46,876 nt of DNA from NCBI RefSeq assembly GCF_945915845.1, contig NZ_CAMEFX010000014.1, positions 1 to 46,876 on the forward strand, read 5' to 3'. The notes beneath the pieces were generated by a model, which was not told the origin of the DNA, searched no databases, and saw only the letters and a program-made list of their open reading frames with translations. Source of the DNA: an uncultured Actinobacillus sp. GTDB taxonomy: Bacteria; Pseudomonadota; Gammaproteobacteria; Enterobacterales; Pasteurellaceae. The translations under genes were made by a program, and so were the position numbers. Below are positions 17,791 to 27,262 of this stretch, piece after piece (within the stretch, counting starts at the first letter, position 1; each line of letters opens with the position of its first letter).

Positions 17791-18885
17791 TTACATTCCT
17801 GTCACGCTTTTAATACGATCAGCGAACATACCTACACTTAAGGCATAATAGTTTGAACGGTTCCAATGTAAAATCGTACGGAAATTATTGGTCACTAAAA
17901 ATGCACGCCCTACTTCTTTGTCAGGACGAACAAGCCATAACTCCGCATTAAACATCGCATTTAACTTATTCTGTTCAAAACTATTTTTTAACACTACCCC
18001 TTGCGCTTGCCAGTCACTTAAGGAGCGCGCTTTGCTTTTTTCTATTCCAGATTGTGCTAAATCAACATATTGTGTTAACTCAACTTCCACACCCCAAGGC
18101 AAACGATTATCCCAACCGACTGTATGTAAATAATTTGCAATGGAAGCGAACACATCATATTCATTTGTCCAAATATCTTTACGCCCGTCACCATCCCCAT
18201 CTGCCGCATAATTCAAATAGGAAGTCGGCATAAATTGCGTTTGTCCCATTGCTCCAGCCCAAGATCCCAATAAGCGAGCGCGTTGAATATCATTGCGATC
18301 TAGCATTTTCATCGCATTAACAAATTCTTTACTGAATAATTTTTCACGGCGGCCATCGAAGGAAAGCGTCGCTAATACAGAAAGGACATCAAAATTCCCT
18401 TGGTAATAACCAAAGCTACTTTCCATACCCCATAAAGCTAAGATAAATTCTTGCTGAACACCAAAATTTTGGCTTGCTTTTTGTAATTGCGTGCGAATAT
18501 CCCAATAATTTTCTTCCGCTTTATCCACTTTGGCTTGCGTTAAATGCTTGGTAATGTAATTAGTTGCACCATTTGGGTTAGGTGGCGAAGGCGGTTGATT
18601 TTTGCGACGCGCTAAGTTCCCTGCTTGCTTCTGATCCAATTCCACTGCTTTGGCAATATACCGAATATTTTGTTGTGCGTTTAAAGTTGCCACAGAAACG
18701 CCCTGCCCTGCCGCTTTACGTTTTAAAAATTGCACATAATCTTGGAAATTATTTAACGTGCGTGCTTTGTTGTAAGTTGCGGTTTCGGTTAAAGGTGAAA
18801 GGCTATGGGTACTCTGATTTGTCGAACAACCAGCTACCACTAAACAAACCGCAAGTGCGGTTAATTTTAAGTATGTTTTCATCAT
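17791..18885 (-). CDS. mltB: Membrane-bound lytic murein transglycosylase B
   Basis: MltB cleaves peptidoglycan glycan strands to leave 1,6-anhydro-muramyl ends. The 364-residue lipoprotein has lipobox VVAGC (cysteine 20). The transglycosylase domain contains LWGMESSFGYYQG with the catalytic glutamate E155, then GAMGQTQFMPTSYL, and DGDGRKDIW, which resembles a calcium-binding loop. The start ATG (18885) touches the stop codon of the upstream glycosyltransferase gene with no gap, so mltB is the last gene of the surface-glycan operon. An uptake sequence (18853-18861) encodes Thr-Ala-Leu in the signal peptide. Confidence 0.93.
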   Translation of the reverse strand: MMKTYLKLTALAVCLVVAGCSTNQSTHSLSPLTETATYNKARTLNNFQDYVQFLKRKAAGQGVSVATLNAQQNIRYIAKAVELDQKQAGNLARRKNQPPSPPNPNGATNYITKHLTQAKVDKAEENYWDIRTQLQKASQNFGVQQEFILALWGMESSFGYYQGNFDVLSVLATLSFDGRREKLFSKEFVNAMKMLDRNDIQRARLLGSWAGAMGQTQFMPTSYLNYAADGDGDGRKDIWTNEYDVFASIANYLHTVGWDNRLPWGVEVELTQYVDLAQSGIEKSKARSLSDWQAQGVVLKNSFEQNKLNAMFNAELWLVRPDKEVGRAFLVTNNFRTILHWNRSNYYALSVGMFADRIKSVTGM

Positions 18886-19695
18886 TTATTTTCTCATTAA
18901 TTTGTATAAAAGTTTAACCACCGAAACAGGCATTAAACGAGGTAATGTACGCGCTAAAAAAGTGACAAATCCACTAACCGCGCTTTGAATTTTAAGCTGC
19001 TGTTTTAAACGATAAAGTTTCCATTCGCTTTTAGCATAAATCCAACCACGGCGGCGGCTAAACATTGCATTACCTGCCGTACGCGCTAATAACAGCACTT
19101 CAGGCAAATTGCCCACTTTTTTACCTGTCGCAATAATACGATTCCATAAATTATAGTCTTCAAGGAATAAATGATGCTGATAATAACCAACCTCTTCAAG
19201 TAAAGACTTACGATACGCCACCGTCATATGATTAAATGGTGAACGCATTTGATTAAATTTCACAATATCCGCATAGTCCGTTGGAACATGACGTTCTGCG
19301 GTAATAATCTTTGGATCGGCATCAAATTCCGCAATTTGCGTACTAAACATCACAACATCAGGATGCTGTTCAATATAAGCAACTTGTTTAGCAAAACGCT
19401 CAGGCAAGCAAATATCGTCCGTGTCCATACGGAATAGCCATTCATTGTGAGCGGCTTTAATCCCTTCATTTAAGGCTTTGCCCAATCCTACATTTTGTGG
19501 CAATGGCACGCGTTTAATCGGCAATTTAGCCTGAAATTCATCAATCACGGCGGCTAATTCAGCGGTAATTGCCCCATCTAAGACCAACACAATTTCATCA
19601 GCTTGTACAGTTTGATCCGCTAAACTTTGCAAACTAGCACGTAAAAACTCGGGTTTTTCCTTAATATATAAGGACATTAAAACTGAAAATTTCAT
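18886..19695 (-). CDS. Glycosyltransferase family 2 (AmsE-like)
   Basis: A 269-residue GT-A-type enzyme that transfers a sugar from a nucleotide donor at the inner face of the membrane. The N-terminal SVLMSLYIKEKPEFL is typical of the AmsE/galactosyltransferase branch of GT2. The DxD region reads RMDTDDICLPERF near residue 95, and HLFLEDYNLW (about 172) matches the E-D-x-x-L-W acceptor motif. A positively charged C-terminal region could bind the membrane. It lies fifth in the operon, directly next to the other GT2 gene (no gap) and to mltB. Donor and acceptor sugars cannot be read from sequence. Confidence 0.85.
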   Translation of the reverse strand: MKFSVLMSLYIKEKPEFLRASLQSLADQTVQADEIVLVLDGAITAELAAVIDEFQAKLPIKRVPLPQNVGLGKALNEGIKAAHNEWLFRMDTDDICLPERFAKQVAYIEQHPDVVMFSTQIAEFDADPKIITAERHVPTDYADIVKFNQMRSPFNHMTVAYRKSLLEEVGYYQHHLFLEDYNLWNRIIATGKKVGNLPEVLLLARTAGNAMFSRRRGWIYAKSEWKLYRLKQQLKIQSAVSGFVTFLARTLPRLMPVSVVKLLYKLMRK

Positions 19696-20577
19696 TTATA
19701 CAAATCTTTTTAAGTTAATTGCCAATTTAGGCGAAATAAAGGTGACAACTGCAATAAGTAAGTGATTTAAACGATGACTTAATTTAAATATTTCAAAATA
19801 ATATTTTGCAGCTTTTCGAGATAAATTCATGGCATATGGATATGCCAAAATATAAAGCGAATTTAGTTTAAAGTTATGCGCTTGCTCTGCTGTTTTTACA
19901 TATTTCTCGCGGATAATCTCAATGGCTTTTTCTGTATTTTCCATATTAGTCGAAACGCTCGAACGTTTTGTATGAAATGCACATAAGGTTAATGGTTTAT
20001 CCACATAAATAGGTTTGAAATTTTTACTTGAAACCACTTTTAATACAAAATCATAATCTTCAAGAGATTTTAATTCCGTTGATAATCCATTTAATTCAAA
20101 GAAAAAGGTTCTTTGAATACCTAGCATTGGAATACCGCCAATTTTATTCGCAAGTAGTATATTTTTGAGTGTTAATTTTTCTGGTGGTAAAGGATGTGTA
20201 ATATAGCTAAAACCTTCATTCACCATTTCGCATTTTGCAGGATGATAAATAAAATTACCCTGTTTATTCTCATGAATCGCTTGAGCTAATAATTCACATT
20301 TATTATTTTCAAAACGATCATCATCATCTAAAAATAACAACCATTCATGTTGTGCATTTTCCGCACCAACATTACGGCTTTTAGCCGGTCCGGAATTCAC
20401 GGTATTACGAATAAGTGAGACAGGAAAACTAAAAGTGCGGTCAATTTGAATAGCATTTGGTGAGCAATCATCTACCACAATCACTTCAAAATTTTTCACA
20501 GTTTGGTTTTCCAAACTCAGCAACAATGCATTAATTTCAGCATTACGATTATAAGAAGGAACAATAATACTAAACAT
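19696..20577 (-). CDS. Glycosyltransferase family 2
   Basis: A 293-residue GT2 enzyme. It begins MFSIIVPSYNRNAEINALL, with the nucleotide-binding VVDDCSPN, NSGPAKSRNVGAENA, and the metal-binding string LFLDDDDRFEN near residue 95. KSLEDYDFVLKV (about 164) is the catalytic-base region. The ATG overlaps the stop of the polymerase gene by one base (TAATG), and the next gene follows without a gap. It probably adds one sugar of the repeat unit; the linkage is unknown. Strong A/T bias resembles the rest of the locus and differs from the flanking housekeeping genes. Confidence 0.85.
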   Translation of the reverse strand: MFSIIVPSYNRNAEINALLLSLENQTVKNFEVIVVDDCSPNAIQIDRTFSFPVSLIRNTVNSGPAKSRNVGAENAQHEWLLFLDDDDRFENNKCELLAQAIHENKQGNFIYHPAKCEMVNEGFSYITHPLPPEKLTLKNILLANKIGGIPMLGIQRTFFFELNGLSTELKSLEDYDFVLKVVSSKNFKPIYVDKPLTLCAFHTKRSSVSTNMENTEKAIEIIREKYVKTAEQAHNFKLNSLYILAYPYAMNLSRKAAKYYFEIFKLSHRLNHLLIAVVTFISPKLAINLKRFV

Positions 20578-21755
20578 TATTTTCTCTCAAAAAGTTTTAA
20601 TTTTCCTTTGCTTCCAAATAAAGAAACAAACATTAAAAATGTGGTCATCAACCCAGGATAAGCATAAGTATCTGCTTTAATATTTAATACACTTAATAAA
20701 AATAAAGTAGATAAGGTATAAATCCAGCTGCCATTAAACCAATTATCAGCAATACGTTTTACAAAATAAGCTGTAAATAAGAAACAGATAAAAATATAGC
20801 CTACGCCACCATATAATGCCTGACGAATAAAGCCTGAATCTGAACCACCATAATAACTCCAGCCGTTCGGTTGATAATAAAGCCCATCCCCCATTATTAA
20901 TTGTTTCAATTCAGGCATAAATAAATGTTTATTCATTAAGGTATCAGTTGAAGAACTTAAATGTTCACCACGAACTAAATTGATTAATGGTTCTAAAGCA
21001 TGTTCAACATAAGGATGAGTAGGATAAAAATAAGCCAACCCTAAACATAATAATCCAAACATAAGTAAGACCGGAATATAACGAACACGAAAATAAACAA
21101 GAATACTGACCGCTGAAAAGATTAAAAAAGTACGACCTGAAATTAAGCCAATACAAAGTAATAAGAACAGATAAACAGCATTTAATGGTTGTCCTTTTGC
21201 ATGATTAGCTAAAATAAAATGTAATAGCATCAAATAGAATGCACTTAATGGAAAGAATGCTGACGAGGTTAAATTATATAGACGATATTCTTGCTCTGAA
21301 CCAATAAATCGTGGCAAATGTCCCCCCATAACAGAATTTGTATTCAGGGCAAGGTCGATCATAAATGATATACCGAATAATGCACCAATACCAATAATCC
21401 CTTGTATAACAATCCCCGTATTTAAATCCCGTAATAATTGTGTTCTTTTTTCTGTATGATGATAAAACATATTATAAATCACGATACCAAAACAGAATGT
21501 AATCATCGATTTAACATACATACTGATTACGCCCAGTTCTTTAGTTCCATTAATCAGAATAGGAATTATCGAAAATAAAATTAAAGCGAAACAAACAATT
21601 AAACTATCTACAGGAAGCACAAATTGTTTTTGCGCTTTTTTATACCATTGATAACCTAGCAATAATACAGAGAACACACCAATAAGCATGCTCATTCTTA
21701 CAACATGGAAAAACCAAGGATCATATAAATAAAATAAATTAACGAATGCAGACAT
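20577..21755 (-). CDS. Wzy-like O-antigen/polysaccharide polymerase
   Basis: A 392-residue protein that is almost entirely membrane-embedded, with about ten hydrophobic segments and one larger hydrophilic loop (about residues 250-310) typical of Wzy polymerases and O-antigen ligases. No sequence motif separates polymerase from ligase with certainty. Polymerase is preferred because a Wzx flippase and several glycosyltransferases are in the same operon. It would join lipid-linked repeat units on the periplasmic side. Start and stop overlap both neighbours by one base. The gene is AT-rich. Confidence 0.65.
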   Translation of the reverse strand: MSAFVNLFYLYDPWFFHVVRMSMLIGVFSVLLLGYQWYKKAQKQFVLPVDSLIVCFALILFSIIPILINGTKELGVISMYVKSMITFCFGIVIYNMFYHHTEKRTQLLRDLNTGIVIQGIIGIGALFGISFMIDLALNTNSVMGGHLPRFIGSEQEYRLYNLTSSAFFPLSAFYLMLLHFILANHAKGQPLNAVYLFLLLCIGLISGRTFLIFSAVSILVYFRVRYIPVLLMFGLLCLGLAYFYPTHPYVEHALEPLINLVRGEHLSSSTDTLMNKHLFMPELKQLIMGDGLYYQPNGWSYYGGSDSGFIRQALYGGVGYIFICFLFTAYFVKRIADNWFNGSWIYTLSTLFLLSVLNIKADTYAYPGLMTTFLMFVSLFGSKGKLKLFERK

Positions 21756-22522
21756 TATAAATTTCTCTTAATGGCAAGCAGTTTTTTCAGTGGTAATTTG
21801 AATAATTTTTTTACGATATTATTATTTAAAGACCCGCGAATAGCCTCTAAATTACTGGTTAAACTTGGGTTTTCAATCGCCATTAATGGACGAATAATGA
21901 GAATATCCAAACCAAATTTATCACCAAATAGAATAAAATCATCAGCTAACCAATATAAATTCTTTTGAGCATATTCTAAAAATACACGACAAGCAGATTT
22001 CCTAATTAAATAAGCTACAGTGCCTGCAAAATAATTTTTGTAAGGATAAGCATAGTAATAATTTGTTTGAGCTATTCTCTTTTGGAAGGCTTTAAGCGTT
22101 GTCGGATAATTAATCCACAACTCTCTGTCATCAAAACTTAAAATTTTTGACTGTCCAACTAAAATAATATCTGCATTCAACTTTTCATTTAAAAGTGCGG
22201 TTAGATTTTCATTAAAATTTTCAGCAAAAAGAACATCATCCTCACAAACTAAAACATAATCCTCTTCTGCAAGTGTTTGGTCATCAATAATTTTCTGATA
22301 AACCGCCAAATGACTTAATGTACACCCAATTTCACCTTTCGTGACCTGACGATGATAGGCTTGCTTAAAAGCATCATAATTAAACTTATTTTGTAATTCA
22401 TCATCTGATAAAGCCATAGTATTAATGGCATTAAAGATTTCAAAATCAGATGTTTCCGCCTGAGAGAAAAAAAGTTCACGGCGATGAGCATCTTTTTCGA
22501 GAGAAATTAAATATTTTTTCAT
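21755..22522 (-). CDS. Glycosyltransferase family 25 (LOS biosynthesis type)
   Basis: A 255-residue GT25 enzyme, the family of LgtB/Lex2B/LpsA-type beta-galactosyl or glucosyl transferases of Haemophilus and Neisseria lipooligosaccharide. The N-terminal [18 protein letters not shown], the string [17 protein letters not shown] near residue 82 and [11 protein letters not shown] near 110 are the family signatures. The C-terminal part is rich in lysine and hydrophobic residues. It overlaps the flippase gene by four bases (ATGA) and the polymerase gene by one. The sugar added is unknown. Confidence 0.85.
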   Translation of the reverse strand: MKKYLISLEKDAHRRELFFSQAETSDFEIFNAINTMALSDDELQNKFNYDAFKQAYHRQVTKGEIGCTLSHLAVYQKIIDDQTLAEEDYVLVCEDDVLFAENFNENLTALLNEKLNADIILVGQSKILSFDDRELWINYPTTLKAFQKRIAQTNYYYAYPYKNYFAGTVAYLIRKSACRVFLEYAQKNLYWLADDFILFGDKFGLDILIIRPLMAIENPSLTSNLEAIRGSLNNNIVKKLFKLPLKKLLAIKRNL

Positions 22523-23718
22523 TTTTGCTCTACTTTCAAACTGTTAACCGGATATTTAAAATAATATACAATCGAGATAGCAAGGCGTGTTAAGCTAGAA
22601 CCGATAAAAGCAAATGCCACACCATAAAGCTGATATTCTCGTAAAAGATAAAATAATACCACAAACACACCAATAGAAATTAATTGGCGGGTAAATAGTA
22701 ATATCTGTTTACCTTGGAGTAACATATTTTGCGAAAGCAACCAAGACAATCCTGCAATAATTGAATTTAAAATAAACCAAATAAGAATAGGGGCAACTTC
22801 AACATATTTGGCACTGAAGAAAAATTTAATAATCGGCTCTGCTAATAATGGTGTCAAAATGACAGCACCAATACTCATTAAGACAATGACAGCCAAGACA
22901 GATTTAATTCGATTAAGATTATTCAACAATCCTGAATAATAATAATCTGTTAGCATATTAATAAATTTTGTTAATAGTGCATCAAAGGCAATGCATACCG
23001 TATAAAGACCTAAGTAATAATGCCCTATCCAAGCTACAATTAAGAATTTATCAATACTGGATGTTGTTGCTCCAAAGATTTGATAAAGATTTTGTTTAAT
23101 CCAAGTTTTTAAGAAAAAAGGGCGGTCAATTTTTTCAATCTTTGGGTTTTCCTGTTGAAATTTTTTCTCAATTTTATAAAGATAATATAAACAAGTAATA
23201 CCTTGAATAAGACTAAAGACAGTTAATAATTGAATAACCAATTCAAGCGGTTGTTCACCCAATAATAAATACGCACCTCCATAAATTGCCACCAATAAAA
23301 TAGGTTGCTGTAACGTTAATGCGCGATAAATTTTTAATTTAGGATCAATTTTGCTTTTTTCTAATGTAATGGTAAGAATGGCTGTAAAAATGACATTAAT
23401 CACAAATAACCATTCAAATTTTGTAAAATCAAATAGCGCAATCGCCAATAATGCCACCACAATAGCCGCAGTCAAAAAAGCTAAAAAGTAACGGCGCCAA
23501 TGTAAATATTGTTTATGTCGCATAGACAATGCTAAGGCAAAGCCTGAGCCACCGGTTGCAATGGCAACAACATAAGAAACTGTGGTAATAAACAATTGAT
23601 GGGTGCCGCGATCATCCACTGAAAGCATATGAGCAAGGACAAAGGAGCTTACCATAGTAAGCCCCATGCTTAAAATCGTGACCGCAATGAGCGTCAATAA
23701 AGAACGATTATTTTTCAT
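22519..23718 (-). CDS. Wzx-like oligosaccharide flippase
   Basis: A 399-residue polytopic protein of the MOP/polysaccharide-transporter superfamily, with about twelve hydrophobic helices. Such proteins flip undecaprenyl-linked repeat units to the periplasmic face. The N-terminus (about residues 10-45) and a charged loop near residues 185-215 fit the family. It overlaps the pyruvyl transferase gene by 11 bases and the GT25 gene by four. Pairing with a Wzy-like protein suggests the Wzx/Wzy pathway. Confidence 0.82.
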   Translation of the reverse strand: MKNNRSLLTLIAVTILSMGLTMVSSFVLAHMLSVDDRGTHQLFITTVSYVVAIATGGSGFALALSMRHKQYLHWRRYFLAFLTAAIVVALLAIALFDFTKFEWLFVINVIFTAILTITLEKSKIDPKLKIYRALTLQQPILLVAIYGGAYLLLGEQPLELVIQLLTVFSLIQGITCLYYLYKIEKKFQQENPKIEKIDRPFFLKTWIKQNLYQIFGATTSSIDKFLIVAWIGHYYLGLYTVCIAFDALLTKFINMLTDYYYSGLLNNLNRIKSVLAVIVLMSIGAVILTPLLAEPIIKFFFSAKYVEVAPILIWFILNSIIAGLSWLLSQNMLLQGKQILLFTRQLISIGVFVVLFYLLREYQLYGVAFAFIGSSLTRLAISIVYYFKYPVNSLKVEQK

Positions 23719-24685
23719 CAGAATTATAAAGTTTAGTGTAATCTATTTCGCTTGTCCATTGATGATAATAGCCTGAATTCTTACCGTAGGAATTATCACA
23801 AACTTGATTTGGTAAGCCTAATAAACAAGAGAAAATATGTCCGTGTAAACGACTTGTAATAATTTCATCATAACTTAAGAAAATATCTTGGCAACGCGAA
23901 ATAACCGCTAATGCATGCTGAAACCAAAGATCGTTAATTTTATTTTTTACAAAACCTAAATTAAATTTATTCGCTAATTTGGAAAAACGACTACACCATA
24001 ATTCAAATTTTATATCACTTGGTAACAAAATATCTTCCCAGTCTTTTACATTTTCTAAGCTAGGCAAGGTTGCTTGGATTTCCGCCTCAATATGGCTTTT
24101 TTCAATATCTTTACGTAAAAAATAAAGTTTTTTGTCACCACTATGTACGGATGTTTTTTGTGGTAAAACGCCATAAAGTTGGTGCGCCATATCTGGCGAT
24201 AAATAAGTATTTGGTGAAAAATAACTTTTCATCATATCAAAGGTTTTACTATCTCGTGAAAAGAGATGTAAATCTTGATGTTGAGAAAACAATGCTGCAG
24301 ATTTTTTCATTGCATCATCACAAGAATAATGCGCAGTTTGTGGCAATAAAATAATACGATTATTCGGAAAGGCCTGAACAATATCTTCACGCATTTTTTG
24401 AATTAATGGATATAAATCTCCAAAGTTCCCCCCACCATGGCATAAAATGGTGGTATTTTTACCAATGAATTTTTTCGCTTCCATTAAATCAAACGCTTGT
24501 AAAGCTCGGCGTAATTTAATTTGAATTTGGTAATCTTTAAAAAATTGCTCTGTTCCTGCATAAATTAATAAATCCCCTACATTTAAATGCAGTGGATAAT
24601 CAAAATAAACCACATCATTTTTATCTAAAATAAGCTCATTAATAGTATTTAATTTTTGTTTTAATGATAGTAAAACTGAATTCAT
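23708..24685 (-). CDS. Polysaccharide pyruvyl transferase family protein
   Basis: A 325-residue protein of the pyruvyl transferase family (PssM/CsaB type). These enzymes move pyruvate from phosphoenolpyruvate onto a sugar of a surface glycan and so add a negative charge. Visible stretches are HLNVGDLLIYAGTEQF near residue 33, the glycine-rich CHGGGNFGDLYPL near 85, LPQTAHYS, FSRDSKTFDMM, and the C-terminal SRLHGHIFSCLLGLP. It is the first gene of the operon: AGGA lies ahead of the ATG and a promoter lies 56-84 bp upstream. Some family members transfer other groups, so the exact reaction is not certain. Confidence 0.8.
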   Translation of the reverse strand: MNSVLLSLKQKLNTINELILDKNDVVYFDYPLHLNVGDLLIYAGTEQFFKDYQIQIKLRRALQAFDLMEAKKFIGKNTTILCHGGGNFGDLYPLIQKMREDIVQAFPNNRIILLPQTAHYSCDDAMKKSAALFSQHQDLHLFSRDSKTFDMMKSYFSPNTYLSPDMAHQLYGVLPQKTSVHSGDKKLYFLRKDIEKSHIEAEIQATLPSLENVKDWEDILLPSDIKFELWCSRFSKLANKFNLGFVKNKINDLWFQHALAVISRCQDIFLSYDEIITSRLHGHIFSCLLGLPNQVCDNSYGKNSGYYHQWTSEIDYTKLYNSDEK

Positions 24686-24740
24686 AACATTCCTAACCAG
24701 ATAAATAGCCCTAGGGCAGGTTCCCTAAAAAAACTTGCGT

Positions 24741-24769
24741 ATCATAGCACTTTGATTGCCCTTTTGACA
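24741..24769 (-). promoter_or_regulatory. Promoter of the surface-glycan operon
   Basis: On the minus strand TGTCAA (24769-24764) and TATGAT (24746-24741) are 17 bp apart, and a TG dinucleotide precedes the -10 box. Transcription would begin near 24734 and run into the pyruvyl transferase gene. No JUMPstart/ops element is visible. Confidence 0.5.
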
Positions 24770-24840
24770 GTCGTTTAAGCATTGAGTTCCTAGCCAATTT
24801 GGGGAATAATAGACAAAAAATTTTTTACTTTGGATTGAAT

Positions 24841-25587
24841 ATGTTTGAGCTTACCAAAATCATCACGAATATCATTCTACCGCCTTTTAATGTCATCCTA
24901 TTATTGCTTCTTGCATTTATTTTCACCCTATTTCGTTTCAAAAAACTCGCATTTTTGACCGCGCTTTTGAGCATCAGTATTTTATATTTTTTCAGTATTC
25001 CATACACCGCTGAAAAACTCAGTAATAGCCTTGTTCAAGAAGACAATTTAACAATTAATGATTATCGACAAGCACAAGCAATTGTCATATTAGGGGGGGG
25101 ATTACGAGACAGCAAAGAGCTTTATAGCCCTATTACCGTGCCGGGCTTGCCATTGGAACGCATGCGTTATGCCGCCTACTTGCACAAAGAAACAGAATTG
25201 CCTATTTTGATTAGCGGTGCAAGTCCCAATGGAAACTCAGAAGCGAAAGTCATGGGACAAGAGCTTTTTACCTTTTTCGCGATCAAACCTAAATGGTTAG
25301 AAGAAAAATCAACCAATACCAAAGAAAATGCACTCTTTACAAAAGAAATACTCGAACGAGAAGGCATTACGCGTATTGTTTTAGTCACACATCAATGGCA
25401 TATGCAACGCGCAAAAATGTTATTTGAACGTCAAGGCTTTACGGTTTACCCAGCTAGCGTAGGTTCAGGTAAAATTCCTGAAAGCTACGGCTTAAACTAT
25501 ATGCATTTTATTCCACAAGCAGGCGCACTTAATGCCAATATGCAGTTGTTAAAAGAATGGATTGGGTATTGGAAAGAAAAGATTTAG
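24841..25587 (+). CDS. ElyC/YdcF-family envelope protein (DUF218)
   Basis: A 248-residue inner-membrane protein with two N-terminal hydrophobic helices (about 8-27 and 33-53) followed by a DUF218 domain. The domain shows AIVILGGGLRD, a central glycine-rich LISGASPNGNSEAK, STNTKENA and VTHQWHMQRA. The layout matches E. coli ElyC, which is needed for normal peptidoglycan synthesis at low temperature, although SanA- and YdcF-like relatives share the domain. The ATG at 24841 is preferred over a TTG at 24799 because it places the first helix directly at the N-terminus. It is divergent from the glycan operon and convergent with dacB. Confidence 0.8.
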   Translation: MFELTKIITNIILPPFNVILLLLLAFIFTLFRFKKLAFLTALLSISILYFFSIPYTAEKLSNSLVQEDNLTINDYRQAQAIVILGGGLRDSKELYSPITVPGLPLERMRYAAYLHKETELPILISGASPNGNSEAKVMGQELFTFFAIKPKWLEEKSTNTKENALFTKEILEREGITRIVLVTHQWHMQRAKMLFERQGFTVYPASVGSGKIPESYGLNYMHFIPQAGALNANMQLLKEWIGYWKEKI

Positions 25588-25598
25588 ATATAATAGAC

Positions 25599-25642
25599 AA
25601 AATGATTGCTCATCAACGCATTGAATGATGAGCAACCATTTT
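25599..25642. terminator. Bidirectional terminator between the ElyC-like gene and dacB
   Basis: AAAATGATTGCTCATCA (25599-25615) and TGATGAGCAACCATTTT (25626-25642) form a 17-bp stem with one mismatch and a 10-nt loop between convergent genes. Confidence 0.8.
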
Positions 25643-25655
25643 ACGAACAACCTAT

Positions 25656-27092
25656 TTATTCTGCATATATCGCATTATAGAGTTTATGTTCAAAATTCAC
25701 TAATTGCGCGCGTTTAGTTTTATTTTCTAATTCCCCTGTTGAATAGCCATTAATAAACTGCACAAAGGCAACTTTTTCACCGCGCGCATTCGTCATAAAA
25801 CCGGCTAAATTATACACCCCTTTTAATGAACCTGTTTTGGCAATCACATTTTTCACTAAAGGAGCCTGAATTAATCCACCACGCCCACTAATTGTACCGT
25901 CAACCCCAGCAATCGGGAAAGTTTCCATTAAATGCAATGTACTTTCATTTCTAGCAATATATTCCAATGCTTGTAACATAGTGTTCGGGTCAATTAAATT
26001 ATGACGGGATAACCCTGAACCATCAGCTACAATCGTATGCCCAAATTTAATTCCTGCTTTGGTAGATAGTACTCTTTTCAATGCCATCGCACCTAATTGA
26101 AAAGAAGTTGGGCGTTTATAAGTATGATATGCCACTGTACGAAACAAACTATCTGCAATCTGGTTATCTGATTTTTTCATCATTTTTTTCAATAAATCAG
26201 GTAATGGCTTAGAAAAATGCTCCGCCAGTATTTTCCCTGTTTGAGGTTGATGTGGCACTTGAACTTGCCCATTAAATTCAATCCCTAGTTGTTTAAGCTG
26301 ACGCTGAATAATCGCCGCCGCATAAGCATCAGGGTCTTGCACCGCAAAACTCAAACCAAAAGGCTTACTTTGGCGTGCAATGCATCCTTTAATCTGATAA
26401 CGATTATTGTCATGAACCACAACATCTAACTGACAATAAGGTGCATCCTCATTACTCACCACTTTAACCTGACCAAATACTTGAATAGGATATTGTGATG
26501 GAACATTAAATTTAACACTTTCCCCCACAGATTGATTCGCTTCTAAATTCACCGAAAAACAGTTACTATCAATATTTGCCGCGGCAGGTGGTGAATTAAA
26601 GCACATAGTCAAATCATTCCAAATCCAGCCAATACCACGATCATGGCTTGCAAAAACAGAAGTATCTAAAATTAAATTTCCCTGAATTTTGCTTACCCCT
26701 TGTTGCTTTACTTGAGCCAATAATTGATAAAGTTGGCCGCTGGTTAAATCAGGATCCCCTGTAAATTTTACGATTAAATCTCCATTTAGCTCGGCATTTT
26801 GCAAATTACCATTCGCCAATACCGATGTTTCAAACCGAAATTGATCGCCTAATACCAATTTTGACGCCAAGGCAGTAAACACTTTTTGTGTACTCGCCGG
26901 TAACATAAAAGTTGAAGCATTGTGTTCTGCAATGACTTGATTTGAATTAAGATTTTTGGCTACAAAACCTAAGCTTGCACCTTGCGGCAATTCATGACTA
27001 AAACGTTGAACATCCACTTGTGCAAATGCAGTTGCGCTAAGAAACAGGGTGGAAAGAATCCATTTTTTTAAATGTGCTGTTGTATTTAACAT
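25656..27092 (-). CDS. dacB: D-alanyl-D-alanine carboxypeptidase/endopeptidase, PBP4
   Basis: PBP4 trims terminal D-alanine from peptidoglycan and cuts D-Ala-mDAP cross-links in the periplasm. The 478-residue protein has a signal peptide ending near TAFA (residue 24). The three active-site motifs of class C penicillin-binding proteins are present: SxxK as STQK (S67-K70), SxN as SDN near residue 304, and KTG as AKTGSLKG near residue 408. The large insert between motifs one and two is typical of PBP4. It is divergent from greA. An uptake sequence lies just upstream near 27099. Confidence 0.93.
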   Translation of the reverse strand: MLNTTAHLKKWILSTLFLSATAFAQVDVQRFSHELPQGASLGFVAKNLNSNQVIAEHNASTFMLPASTQKVFTALASKLVLGDQFRFETSVLANGNLQNAELNGDLIVKFTGDPDLTSGQLYQLLAQVKQQGVSKIQGNLILDTSVFASHDRGIGWIWNDLTMCFNSPPAAANIDSNCFSVNLEANQSVGESVKFNVPSQYPIQVFGQVKVVSNEDAPYCQLDVVVHDNNRYQIKGCIARQSKPFGLSFAVQDPDAYAAAIIQRQLKQLGIEFNGQVQVPHQPQTGKILAEHFSKPLPDLLKKMMKKSDNQIADSLFRTVAYHTYKRPTSFQLGAMALKRVLSTKAGIKFGHTIVADGSGLSRHNLIDPNTMLQALEYIARNESTLHLMETFPIAGVDGTISGRGGLIQAPLVKNVIAKTGSLKGVYNLAGFMTNARGEKVAFVQFINGYSTGELENKTKRAQLVNFEHKLYNAIYAE

Positions 27093-27203
27093 AGTAAAAG
27101 TGCGGTTAGTTATTGCTATTTTTTTTCAGACGAACAATAATAGACCTCGATTCCCTTAGAGTAAATTTATTTTTGCTCATAATCTAAATTTTTTATCTAT
27201 GTG

Positions 27204-27235
27204 ACGACATCACAATGTGATGCCGTGGTTTTGTT
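27204..27235 (+). promoter_or_regulatory. Terminator-like hairpin in the greA leader
   Basis: ACGACATCAC (27204-27213) pairs with GTGATGCCGT (27217-27226) across a 3-nt loop with one mismatch. The T-rich tail GGTTTTGTTTTT follows, about 25 bp before the greA start codon. It has the form of an intrinsic terminator inside the 5' leader. In E. coli the greA leader also ends transcripts early and yields GraL RNAs. Confidence 0.45.
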
Positions 27236-27262
27236 TTTACTTAATAAAAGAGAAAACGAATA

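Noticed and set aside
24799-24840. TTG start of the ElyC-like gene
   Set aside because: It adds 14 unconserved residues before the first membrane helix; the ATG at 24841 fits better.
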